A stretch of 64,000 bases of DNA from JASHPR01 sp963815375 (GTDB lineage: Bacteria > Actinomycetota > Actinomycetes > Streptosporangiales > Streptosporangiaceae), in NCBI GenBank assembly GCA_963815375.1, contig CAWFGX010000005.1:744001-808000 (forward strand), given 5' to 3'. Of this stretch, positions 8,040-15,962 are shown one piece after another (the stretch's first letter is position 1; each line of letters starts with the position of its first letter). The translations under genes were made by a program, and so were the position numbers. The notes under the pieces are model-generated. The model was not told the origin of the DNA. It made no database searches and saw nothing but the letters and a program-made list of their open reading frames with translations.

Positions 8040-8445
8040 GCCGCTGTCGGTCCTTGCTGCGGACTGCTTTCCCGGCGAGGCGGCGGCGGTCAGGCAGTCC
8101 CGCGAGTTCGTCCGCAGCGTGCTCGGCGACGGCTGGCCGGGGCTGGACGACGTTCTGCTGATGGTCAGCGAGATCGCCTCGAACGCTGTGCGGCACAGCG
8201 CCTCGGCAACGGCAGCTGGTTCGATGTATGCGTCGCGGGCGCCAGCGACACGGTCCGCGTTGCGGTCTCCGACCGTGGCAGCTCGACCGAGCCGCGAATC
8301 CGCGATGACAGTGCGGCAGATTGACGCGCTGACCGGCGGGCGCGGGCTGCGGATCGTGGATGCCTTCGCGGACTGGTGGGGCTGCGTGGGTGACGAGCTG
8401 GGCCGGACCGTGTGGTTCGAGGTGACCGGCAAGCCCGACGACTGA
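8014..8445 (+). pseudogene. HATPase-fold anti-sigma-like protein, two compensating frameshifts
   Basis: The product resembles the RsbW/SpoIIAB-like ATP-binding proteins that are abundant in Streptomyces. It has EFVRSVLGDGWP, then the N-box LLMVSEIASNAVRHS, then in a shifted frame SWFDVCVAGASDTVRVAVSDRGS (the DxG motif), then back in the first frame ALTGGRGLRIVDAFADWWG and TVWFEV. The shifts lie near 8205 and 8320 and together restore the frame, so a full-length but internally scrambled protein of about 143 residues would be made. GTG at 8014 or 8029 is the start. Members bind ATP and often a sigma or anti-anti-sigma factor; no partner is visible here. Confidence 0.7.
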
Positions 8446-8495
8446 TGACGGCGCGTTTGTGCGAGCGACACGTGACAGCCTGGGCGGCTGGGTAG

Positions 8496-8535
8496 TAGTC
8501 TGCCTGGGTAGACAAGCAGCTATCTAGACAGACTA
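8496..8535. promoter_or_regulatory. inverted repeat upstream of GntR gene
   Basis: TAGTCTG (8496-8502) and CAGACTA (8529-8535) form 7-bp inverted arms around a spacer that contains the related smaller motifs GTAGAC and TCTAGAC. The site lies 20-60 bases upstream of the GntR start and is a likely autoregulatory operator, as KorSA-type repressors control their own genes. Confidence 0.4.
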
Positions 8536-8555
8536 GCCCAGGCTGAGGCAGGACT

Positions 8556-9293
8556 ATGCCCTACGAGTACACGCCACCCAAGTACGCGCAAGTCATCGCG
8601 GAGATACAGCGGCGGATCGAGTCCGGCGAGTACCAGCCGGGGTCGCTGCTGCCCAGCGAGCATCAGCTCTCGGCGGAGTTCGGGACTGCCCGGCCCACGG
8701 TGGTCCGGGCTCTGCGGGTGCTGCGCCAGGAAGGCTGGATCGACACCCAGCAGGGCAAGGGCAGCTTCGTGCGCGGCCGTCCGGCCCTGGCCGGGGTCAG
8801 TGCCGAGCGGCGCGGCCAGGCCGAGCTGGACCGGGACGAGTCCCGCGAGCCGGGGGAGCTGGTCTCGGTCGAGCACTGGCAGCGGCCCCGGCGCGGGTGG
8901 CGGCGCTGCTCGGCGTCAAGCCAGGCGCTGACGTCGCCAGCCGCAGGCGGCTGATCCGCACCGGCGACGGCGAGCCGTCCGAGATCGTGACCTGGTGGCT
9001 GCCTCCCGCCCTGGCCGAGCGGACGGGTCTGGGCAGCCCGGAGCCGGTACGCGGCGGCATGCGGCCGGTGCTGGCCCGGACCGCGGGCATCCGCATCGAT
9101 CACGTCGTCGAGCAGGTCACTGCCCGCCGCGCCGACACCGCACGAGGCCAAGCTGCTAGGCATCTCCCGGTCCGCCCCGGTCCTCGCGCTGTACGTGAGC
9201 GCCCGTGACGCATCCGGGCAACCGGTGCTCGTCCTGGACGTGGCGATGGCCGGTGACCTGCACGAACTGGAGGACGCCTACCCGGTCGGCTAG
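8556..9293 (+). pseudogene. GntR-family (KorSA-like) transcriptional regulator, two frameshifts
   Basis: The N-terminal winged helix is complete: KYAQVIAEIQRRIESGEY, LPSEHQLSAEFGTARPTV and LRQEGWIDTQQGKGSFV are the classic GntR signature. The UTRA-like effector domain is split by a shift near 8895 (continuing LLGVKPGADVASRRRLI and SEIVTWWLPP) and another near 9145 (continuing HEAKLLGISRSAPVLAL to a stop at 9291-9293). In pSAM2 the equivalent KorSA represses the activator and thereby conjugation, replication and excision. Here it lies directly upstream of the activator-like gene, with operator-like repeats on both sides. Confidence 0.8.
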
Positions 9294-9319
9294 CCAGCTC
9301 CCAGAATCGTCACCTGTCT

Positions 9320-9373
9320 ACTTGACTAACCAAGTCTCGAGGCTTTACTCTTGATCTACTTGGTTACTCAAGT
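9320..9373. promoter_or_regulatory. two matched palindromes in activator promoter
   Basis: Two 16-base palindromic sites of the form ACTTG-N6-CAAGT occupy 9320-9335 and 9358-9373, 38 bases centre to centre. They sit immediately upstream of the gene at 9404 and its SD (GGAGG). Two identical operators beside a GntR gene fit repression of the element's activator operon by the KorSA-like protein. Confidence 0.6.
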
Positions 9374-9403
9374 GGCCAAGCACTCACTCTCTCTGGAGGT
9401 TTC

Positions 9404-9809
9404 ATGGCAGTACAGGGTCCGATCCCGGTCGAGTTCGCCCACGTGTTCCCGCGCGGGGTGTTCGCGGCCGGGGGGTTCGAGCCGGTGCGGGACTTCGAGG
9501 CGTCCAAGGGCGGCCGGTTCGTCCAGTCCAAGGACAAGCAGTCCGGCCTGCCGCTGTGGCAGGTCGACGTCATCGACGCCGACCCGGCCGCGCGGGAGAA
9601 GACGGTCCGGGTCAAGGTCGCGGCGGCTGATCAGCCGGTGCTGCCCGCGGCGGCGGCCGGGGTGCCGTTCGTGCCGGTGGAGTTCACCGGGCTGACCGTC
9701 ACCCCGTACGTGAACCAGGCCGGGCGGCTGGCCTACTCACTGCGGGCGGCCGGGGTCCGGGTCGTGCGCGGCGGCCGTGGCGGCGGCCGGTCAGGAGAGC
9801 GCGGCATGA
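9404..9809 (+). pseudogene. AICE replication/integration/excision activator-like protein
   Basis: The product begins MAVQGPIPVEFAHVFPRG and continues with SKDKQSGLPLWQVDVIDADP, KVAAADQPVLP and VEFTGLTVTPYVNQAGRLAYSLRA. I recognise this as the family usually annotated as plasmid replication, integration and excision activator, the Pra-like protein of AICEs. The reading frame runs on past 9806 without a stop. A net one-base shift near 9770 would give AAVAAAGQESAA and a TGA at 9807-9809 overlapping the next ATG, the normal arrangement in such elements. A strong SD (GGAGG) precedes ATG 9404. Confidence 0.7.
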
Positions 9810-10106
9810 GCGAGGGCTACGCCTACACCACGCTCACGCGCGCATCCGGGCGAGCCGGTACAGGTCGGGGTGGCGCTCTACCTCGACGAGCGCGCCTGGA
9901 TCGTGGCCTGCGGGACCGGCAAGGCCAAGCCGCACCTGGCCGTCAGGCTCGGCGACGTGGCGGTCAGCATCAGCCCGGCCTGCCCCGGCCAGGTGACCGC
10001 CCAGGACGCGCGGATCGCGCGCAGGCTGGCCGACCAGGCAGCCACGTATGCCGCTGAGATCGAGCGGCTTGCCGCAGCAGGCGGCCCCGGCAGCGCTGCG
10101 GCATAG
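9806..10106 (+). pseudogene. small AICE protein of unknown function, one frameshift
   Basis: Starting at ATG 9806 the protein reads MSEGYAYTTLTRA, and after a shift near 9840 HPGEPVQVGVALYLDERAW, then VACGTGKAKPHLAV and a helical C-terminus (RIARRLADQAATYAAEIERL) ending at 10106. It is about 100 residues. Similar short proteins occur between the activator and tra genes of Streptomyces AICEs; the function is unknown. A strong hairpin follows 10 bases after the stop. Confidence 0.5.
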
Positions 10107-10115
10107 ATCAGCAAG

Positions 10116-10147
10116 GCGGGGCGGCAGGAACGGCAATTCCTGCCGCC
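10116..10147 (+). terminator. strong hairpin, probable terminator
   Basis: Bases 10116-10128 and 10135-10147 form a perfect 13-bp GC-rich stem with a 6-base loop, 10 bases after the preceding stop codon and 41 bases before the tra start. No T-run follows, as is common in actinobacteria. It separates the activator operon from tra. Confidence 0.7.
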
Positions 10148-10187
10148 CCCGGTGTCTCCCCAGGTCTGCGAACCCCGAGAGGTCTTG

Positions 10188-11653
10188 ATGCTAGTGCGTA
10201 ATGTCACGGGCGAACAGCTCGCCCAGGTCGACAACCCCGATCCGTTCGCCCCGCCCGTCTGGCGGTCCCCGGTCCACCGGACCCCCGAGGGCGTGATCCT
10301 CATCGTGCAGCTGTTCCGGCTGCTGGCGCGGCTGGCGTGGTTCGTGCTGCGTCATCCGCTGCTGGACCTGGCGGCCGGGCTGCTGCTGCTGGTCTACGTC
10401 AGCGCAGGCTGGCCAGGCCTGGTGATCCTGGCCGCCGTCGTGGCAGGCGGGCTGAGTGTGCTGCGGCTGGCGTGGCCGCAGTGGTTCTCCCGCCTGGTGA
10501 GTGCCCCGGCGCGTAACCGGTGGCGGTGGTGGGTGTACCGGCGCCGCTGGCATGCGGTCATGACCATCGCCCGGCTCGCCCCGTCCTACCGGGGGCAGCT
10601 CGTCGTCCCGGTCCTGGCCAGTGTGCGGGTCACCGGCTGCACCGACCATCTGCTGGTCCATCTGGTGTCGGGCCAGTCACCCGGCTGACTTCGCCGCACG
10701 GGCCGAGGCGCTTGCGCACGGCTTCGGCGCGTACCTGTGCCGGGTCCGCACTGGCAGGCCCGGAACGGTGGTGCTGGAGCTGGTCCGCCGCGACAGGCTC
10801 GCCCAGCCCATGCCCGCGCTGCGCGATCCCGCCTGTGACGAACCTGCGGGCGCTGCCGGTCGGCATCCGCGAAGACGGCGCCCTGTTCACCATCCGGCTA
10901 GCCGGAACACACCTGCTGATCGCAGGCGCCACAGGCGCAGGCAAGGGCTCCTACGTGTGGGGCCTGGTCCGGGCAATGCTCCCGGCGATGGCGGCCGGGC
11001 TGGTCCGGGTCTGGGCGTGTGACCCCAAGCTCATGGAGCTGGCGTTCGGCCGTGCCCTGTTCGACCGCTACGGCCGGTATGCCGCCGACCCCGCCGACAT
11101 CGCCGGTCTGCTCGAGGACGCGGTCAGCCAGATGCAGGAGCGGGCGGCGCGGTTCGCCGGGCGCCAGCGTGACCACACCCCCACTCCCGAGTTCCCGTTC
11201 GTGGTCGTCCTGGTGGACGAGATCGCGTTCCTGACCGCCTACCAGGCCGACCGCAAGCTGCGCGAGCGAATCCTCGCCGCGCTGGCCACCCTCACCACGC
11301 AGGGCCGCGCTGTCGGCTACTGCGTCGTCGCCGCCTTGCAGGACCCCCGCAAGGAAGTCCTGAACATCCGCAACCTGTTCCCCGACAAGATCGCGCTGCG
11401 GCTCGACGAGCCATCCCAGGCCGACATGGTCCTCGGCGACGGCGCCCGCGACCGCGGCGCCCTGTGCGACGAGATCTCCACCGACCCCCGCACCGGCGCC
11501 GGAGTCGCCTACGTCCGGCTGGAAGCCGCACCCGACCCGGTACGAGTCCGCGCCGCGTTCGTCTCCGACGACGACATCCGCGCCATGACCAACGCCTTCA
11601 CTGCCGGACTGCCCGCACAGGCACCTGCGCTGCAGGCCGGTGAGGCCGCATGA
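10188..11653 (+). pseudogene. FtsK/SpoIIIE-type conjugative DNA translocase (Tra), two frameshifts
   Basis: This is the transfer protein of the element, a membrane-bound hexameric ATPase that moves double-stranded DNA between hyphae. The N-terminus has two hydrophobic segments (around residues 45-85, FRLLARLAWFVLRHPLLDL and LLLLVYVSAGWPGLVIL). After shifts near 10677 and 10830 come the Walker A motif GATGAGKGS (10924-10950), DPKLMELAFGRALF, Walker B VVVLVDEIAF, and the C-terminal NLFPDKIALRLDE and MVLGDGARDRGAL typical of TraSA/TraB proteins. ATG 10188 follows GAGAGG. The stop TGA overlaps the next ATG (ATGA at 11650). Confidence 0.82.
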
Positions 11654-11847
11654 TCACCGGCTGGCTGTCCGGCGAAGACTGCCCCGACTGCGCAGGCCCG
11701 CTGCTGGACGTAAGCGACGACGACCGGCTCCTCATCCTGGCCTGCCCCGGCTGCGGCTACCGCATCACCTGGCACGCCACCGACCCGGGCTCGGCCGAGT
11801 CCGGCACCGATGACCCCACCGACCCCGGCGAAACGGAGACCGCATGA
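11650..11847 (+). CDS. small zinc-ribbon protein
   Basis: The 65-residue protein has two CxxC pairs, CPDCAG near residue 11 and CPGCGY near residue 32, and an acidic tail. It is intact and overlaps both neighbours by ATGA. Zinc-ribbon proteins of this size are regularly encoded between tra and rep in Streptomyces integrative elements; the role is not known, though a DNA-binding or accessory replication function is plausible. Confidence 0.65.
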   Translation: MITGWLSGEDCPDCAGPLLDVSDDDRLLILACPGCGYRITWHATDPGSAESGTDDPTDPGETETA

Positions 11848-13454
11848 CCCAACCCCGCACCAGCAGAGCGCAGCGGCTGGCCATGCCGCTGGCCCGTGAT
11901 GTCGTCCGCGACCTGGCCGCCGAGCACGGCGGCTGCATCCGCCCCGTCCAGCTCCGCCGCACCGACACCCACACCGGCCAGGTGGAACAGGTGCTCGTCC
12001 CCTGCGGCCACACCCTCGCCGCCGTCTGCCCGTCCTGCGCCGAACGGGCCAGGACACTGCGGGCCGCGCAGTGCCGCGAGGGCTGGCACCTGGAAACAGA
12101 GCCCGTCAGTCACTCCCGACCAGCCCGACGACGTACAGACGATGTGGGTCGAGCATCGCGCCAACACCCAGAAGCAGCGCGACCACGCCGCGGCAGCCGG
12201 GCAGGACACGGCCGAGCTGGACGAGCTGGCCGCCGACCTGGACGAGGAAATCACCCGGTCCGGGCTGCGCGGCAGCGTCCTGCCCCGAACGCCAGCAACG
12301 GCGTCACCGCTCCACCCGGCGCCGCCAGGACACCCCCGACCTGCCCCGGCGGGCGGTCGACCCCCGCACGATCGGCAAGACCTACACCGCCCCGGACGGC
12401 ACGACCTACCGCCCGTCCATGTTCCTGACCCTCACCTGCGACAGCTACGGCAGAGTGACCGCTGACGGGACACCCGCCAACCCGGACGCCTACGACTACC
12501 AGCGCGCCGCGCGCGACGCGCTGCACTTCGCCGCGCTGTTCGACCGGCTGATCCAGAATCTCCGCCGCCTGGTCGGCTATGACCTTCAGTACTTCGCCGC
12601 GGTCGAGCCACAGCAGCGGCTGGCCCCGCACGTCCACGTCGCGATCCGCGGCACCGTGTCCCGCGCCGAGCTGCGCCAGGTGCTCGCCGCGACCTACCAC
12701 CAGGTCTGGTGGCCACCCGCCGACCAGATCAGATACGACGACGCGCACCTGCCGCTGTGGCACGAGCCGACCGGCCGCTACCTCGACCCGGCGACCGGTG
12801 AGTTCCTGCCCACCTGGGACGAGGCGCTGGACGCCATCGGCGCCGACGACGAGCCGCTGCACGTCGCGCGGTTCGGCCCCAAGTTCGACGCCCAGGGCGT
12901 GCTGGCCGGGTCGCGTGACTCCGCGCGGTGCATCGGCTACCTGACCAAGTACCTGACAAAGCACGTCGCCGACTGCCACCAGGCCACCACCAGCGCACAG
13001 CAGGAACACGCGCAGCGCCTCGCCGACGCGCTCCGCTACGAGCCGTGCTCGCCGACCTGTGCCAACTGGCTGCGCTACGGCGTCCAGCCCAAGAACCCCC
13101 GCGAGGGCCTGCGCCCCGGCCGGTGCACCGGCAAGGCCCACCGCCGCGAATACCTCGGCTACGCCGGACGCCGCGTCCTGGTCTCCCGCAAATGGTCCGG
13201 CAAGACCCTCGCCGACCACCGCGCCGACCGCAAAGCCTGGCTGCTCGAAACGCTCGGCATCACCGAGCCAGATCCCGCCCGCTACAGCTGGGAACCCGTC
13301 ACCCCCGGCGACCCCGACCACATGCCACCCGGCTCAGCGGCTCCTGCACGTCCTCGCCGACCGCCAGCGATGGCACACCGCGCTCACCGAAGCCAGAGCC
13401 AGAGCCAGCGGCCATGCCAGTCCAGAGCTTTCGGCAACCAGGGAGGCCGCGTGA
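11844..13454 (+). pseudogene. AICE replication initiator (RepSA-like), three frameshifts
   Basis: The initiator of rolling-circle-type replication in pSAM2-like elements. The N-terminus has a cysteine-rich module (VPCGHT, CPSCAERAR). Shifts near 12115 and 12285 lead into the long core: DGTTYRPSMFLTLTCDSYG, YQRAARDALHFAALFDRL, and the HUH-like LAPHVHVAIRGTVSR, which holds the metal-binding histidines. CIGYLTKYLTK carries a candidate catalytic tyrosine. A shift near 13330 gives AQRLLHVLADRQRW and a stop at 13452-13454. About 535 residues if repaired. The start overlaps the zinc-ribbon gene by ATGA and the end overlaps xis. Confidence 0.8.
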
Positions 13455-13681
13455 CGACGACATCCGCACGGCCTCGGCGCGCGAGGCCCGAGCCGGAGGA
13501 CGAGCTGCTGACCGTCGCGCAGATGTGCGCCGAACTGGGCGGCATCTCGCGCCGGACCTTCTACCGCTGGCGCGAGGTCGGCACCGGCCCGCACTGCCTC
13601 AAGATCCCCAACGGCGAGCTGCGCGCCTGGCGCAGCGACTTTTCGGCCTGGCTCGAATCACTCAGGGAAGGAGCCGCATGA
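13451..13681 (+). CDS. xis: excisionase (Xis), MerR-like DNA-binding protein
   Basis: The 76-residue protein contains a winged helix of the excisionase/AlpA kind: ELLTVAQMCAELGGISRRTFYRWREVGTG, then CLKIPNGELRAWRSDFSAWL. Xis bends the attachment-site DNA and steers the integrase toward excision. The gene starts with GTG overlapping the rep stop and ends with ATGA overlapping int, the canonical xis-int arrangement. It is intact. Confidence 0.85.
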   Translation: MTTTSARPRRARPEPEDELLTVAQMCAELGGISRRTFYRWREVGTGPHCLKIPNGELRAWRSDFSAWLESLREGAA

Positions 13682-15056
13682 AATCACACAAGGTCCGGTT
13701 CTGGGAGATCCGGCCGTAACAAGAGTTCCAAGCAGCGAGTCGTGGGCCGTCCGGTGGACGGTGGCGGGCAGGGAGAAGTCGACCACGCTGGAGCGGAAGG
13801 CGCAGGCAGAACGGTACACGCTCGCGCCTGATGCAGGCGGCCGATAGGGGAGAGGCGTTCGACGTTGACACCGGCCTGCCCGACTCGATGGCCCGCGAGG
13901 ATCGTCCACGCGGACCTGGTACGAGCACGCCTGCGCCTTCGCCGACATGCGATGGCCCAAGGTCGCGGCCAAGGGCCGGATCTCGCTCGCAGAGGGACTG
14001 ATGGCGGTCACGCCTGTGCTCGTGACCAGCAAGCGCGGCGCCCCGGACCCCAAAGTGCTGCGCCAGGCCATGCGCCGCTGGGCGTTCAACCCCCCCAGGC
14101 GCGACACCCCGATGCCCGCCGACATCGAAGCCGCGCTCCACTGGCTCGCCCGCTCATCGGTCCCGATTGCTGCGCTCCAGGAGGCCAGCACCGTAGGCCG
14201 AGCGCTGGATGCCTGCGGCCGGAAGCTCAACGGATCGGCGGCGGCCCCCGAGTACTACCGCCGCCGTCGGCGGACCTTCTACGCGGCCCTGAAGTACGCC
14301 GTGCGCGAGCACCATCTTTCGGCAAATCCGCTCGACGGCATTGAACGACCCGGAATGGAAGGCTCCCGAAGTTTCCAACGCCGTCGATCGGCGCCGAGTC
14401 GCCAGCCCGGCCCAGATGGAGAAGCTGATCGACGCCATCGGGACCATCGGCCGAACCCAGGGACCACGACTAAAGGCGCTGTACGGGTGCATGTACTACG
14501 GCATGCTCCGTCCCTCGGAGGCTGCATCTCTCCGGCTGGACGAGTGCACGCTGCCCGACGACGGATGGGGGCAACTGGAGTTCAGCGAGATCAGCTCGGC
14601 GGCGGGGAGCGACTGGACTGACGACGGCGAGACACACGAGGCGAGCAAGCCCAAAGGCGGCCCACGTAACGCAGTCCGGCGCGTCCCCATCCCGCCCGTT
14701 CTGGTCGCGATGATCCGCGAGCACGTCGACGCGCACGGCACGGCGCCGGACGGTCGGCTGTTCCAGACCTACAAAGGGGGCATCTACCTGCCATCCACGC
14801 TGTGGCAGCGTGCTCCAGAAGGCCCGGGAGCTGGCCTTCACCGAAGCGCAGGCCAGCCTCGCTGCTGGCGCACAAGCCGTACGACTTCCGCCACGCTGGT
14901 GTCTCCTGGCGGCTCAACGCCGGGACTCCGGCACCGCTGGTCGCTGAGTGGGCCGGGCACACCGTCGAGGTCCTGCTCCGCATCTACGCGCACTGCATCG
15001 ACGGGGACGACGACCGCTGGTTCGGCCCGATGAACGACGCTCTAGGCCGGGGCTGA
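13678..15056 (+). pseudogene. int: tyrosine recombinase integrase, six or more frameshifts
   Basis: The element's integrase. It begins MKSHKVRFWEIRP and is shifted within 45 bases; later segments in different frames are SWAVRWTVAGREK, RLMQAADRGEAFDVDTGLP, TWYEHACAFADMRWP, LAEGLMAVTPVL, a core-binding region, then QGPRLKALYGCMYYGMLRPSEA (which carries the first catalytic Arg) and VPIPPVLVAMIREHV. The end has KPYDFRHAGVSWRLNAG, VAEWAGHTVEVLLRIYAHCIDG with the catalytic Tyr. As written it cannot make an active recombinase, so if the sequence is right the element is immobile. It ends 148 bases from the tRNA 3' end, as expected for an integrated element. Confidence 0.85.
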
Positions 15057-15212
15057 CCTGCCCCGATGGCCCATGTCTCATTCCGCGTATATTCCGGGAA
15101 CCGCTGACTGAGAGCCGCATCTGGCGGCATCTCGCTGCACATGATCAATCCGGCCAGTCCGGCGTAACAGCAGGTCAGCGGCCGAATGGCCTGGACTCGG
15201 TAGGCGCCCCCA
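15057..15212. promoter_or_regulatory. attachment-site region of the integrated element
   Basis: The interval between the integrase stop and the tRNA-Arg 3' end is where an AICE attachment site lies; the crossover sequence normally includes the 3' tRNA half. No partner repeat was found on the left side of the window, so the core cannot be delimited. Confidence 0.45.
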
Positions 15213-15276
15213 GCAGGATTCGAACCTGCGCACACGGCTCCGGAGGCCGTTGCTCTATCCCCTGAGCTATGGGGGC
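15205..15276 (-). tRNA. tRNA-Arg (anticodon CCG)
   Basis: Read on the minus strand the 72 bases fold into a full cloverleaf. The 7-bp acceptor stem is GCCCCCA with TGGGGGC, the D-arm is GCTC/GAGC, and the anticodon arm is ACGGC/GCCGT around CTCCGGA. The variable loop is 4 bases and the T-arm is GCAGG TTCGAAT CCTGC. The discriminator base is G and CCA is not encoded. The anticodon CCG reads CGG arginine codons. Its 3' end faces the integrase, so it is the insertion target of the element. Confidence 0.97.
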
Positions 15277-15371
15277 TCAGATTGACGGAGCAAGGTTACC
15301 AGGAGCGAACATCTGCGGACACGCCGCCGATCGCCACGCATGATCTCGGCGGAGGCGATAGCCTCGCGCGG

Positions 15372-15767
15372 GTGACGCACGGACTGGGTCGAGTGCTTGT
15401 TGTCGATGACGACGAGGTCATCAGGCAGCTTATCGCCGTGAATCTCACGCTTGAGGGGTTCGATGTGGTCACCGCTGTGGACGGCAGGGACTGCCTGGAG
15501 AAGGTAGTCGAGGCCAACCCCGACGTGATCACCCTGGACGTGATGATGCCGCGCCTGGACGGCTGGGTGACAGCCACCCAGCTGCGCAGGAATCCTGAGA
15601 CGGCCGGGATCAAGGTGGTGCTGATCACGGCGCGGGCTCAGGAGGACGACAAGTCGCGGGGGCGCCAGATCGGGGTGGACGCCTACCTCACCAAGCCGTT
15701 CGACCCGGCCGAGATGATCCGCGTAGTCCGCGAGCTTGCCGGCGTGCCCACAAGCGTCTTCGACTGA
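15372..15767 (+). CDS. single-domain response regulator
   Basis: A stand-alone CheY-like receiver of about 131 residues. RVLVVDDDEVIRQL supplies the acidic Asp pair, LDVMMPRLDGW the phosphoacceptor Asp, and YLTKPFDP the conserved Lys. There is no output domain and no histidine kinase nearby, so it probably relays phosphate or acts by protein contact. GTG 15372 fits the length of a bare receiver and follows GGCGGAGG (16 bases away). An in-frame TTG at 15282, at the edge of the tRNA gene, would add 30 residues of low-conservation sequence. The gene lies on the chromosomal side of the insertion. Confidence 0.85.
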   Translation: MTHGLGRVLVVDDDEVIRQLIAVNLTLEGFDVVTAVDGRDCLEKVVEANPDVITLDVMMPRLDGWVTATQLRRNPETAGIKVVLITARAQEDDKSRGRQIGVDAYLTKPFDPAEMIRVVRELAGVPTSVFD

Positions 15768-15834
15768 GCCGAACACCAGCATGGAAGGGTCCACCCATGC
15801 TGCTAGAGGCGCACCAATCCTCCACCCATGCCGC

Positions 15835-15899
15835 TGACAGCGCGCCGGCTCTGCTGACGCGGGCTGGCGAGCATTGACAGCGCGCCGGCTCTGCTGACG
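15835..15899. repeat. exact 25-base direct repeat
   Basis: Bases 15835-15859 and 15875-15899 are identical and 40 bases apart. Two further shared words (TCCACCCATG at 15790 and 15821) precede them. The repeats fill most of the gap between the response regulator and the ArgRS-like gene and may represent a duplicated regulatory site. Confidence 0.75.
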
Positions 15900-15962
15900 T
15901 GCGCGCTCCGCGAGCACTGAGCGCGCTCGGGCAAGCACGAAGTGGCGCCGTAACCTGAGCGC

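Larger units (their letters stand above)
4688..15276. mobile_element. AICE (pSAM2-like) beside tRNA-Arg, left end undefined
   Basis: The gene order GntR regulator, activator-like protein, FtsK-like Tra, small zinc protein, Rep, Xis, Int, then the 3' end of a tRNA gene is the standard layout of actinomycete integrative and conjugative elements, which integrate into tRNA 3' ends with a tyrosine recombinase. The right boundary is the tRNA-Arg 3' end at 15205-15212 and beyond into the gene. The left boundary is not visible: no duplicate of the tRNA 3' segment was found by eye between 1 and 15204, so the given start is only the first gene of the frameshift-rich stretch and the element may extend beyond the window. 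About thirty frameshifts break its larger genes, and the short genes are intact. Confidence 0.85.

Noticed and set aside
12251..13321. 356-codon minus-strand open frame
   Set aside because: Lies opposite the Rep core, which has replication-initiator motifs; composition is that of a shadow.
4688..15056. Programmed frameshifting as the cause of the broken genes
   Set aside because: The shifts occur at many unrelated sequences with no slippery heptamer or consistent direction, including several within one gene.
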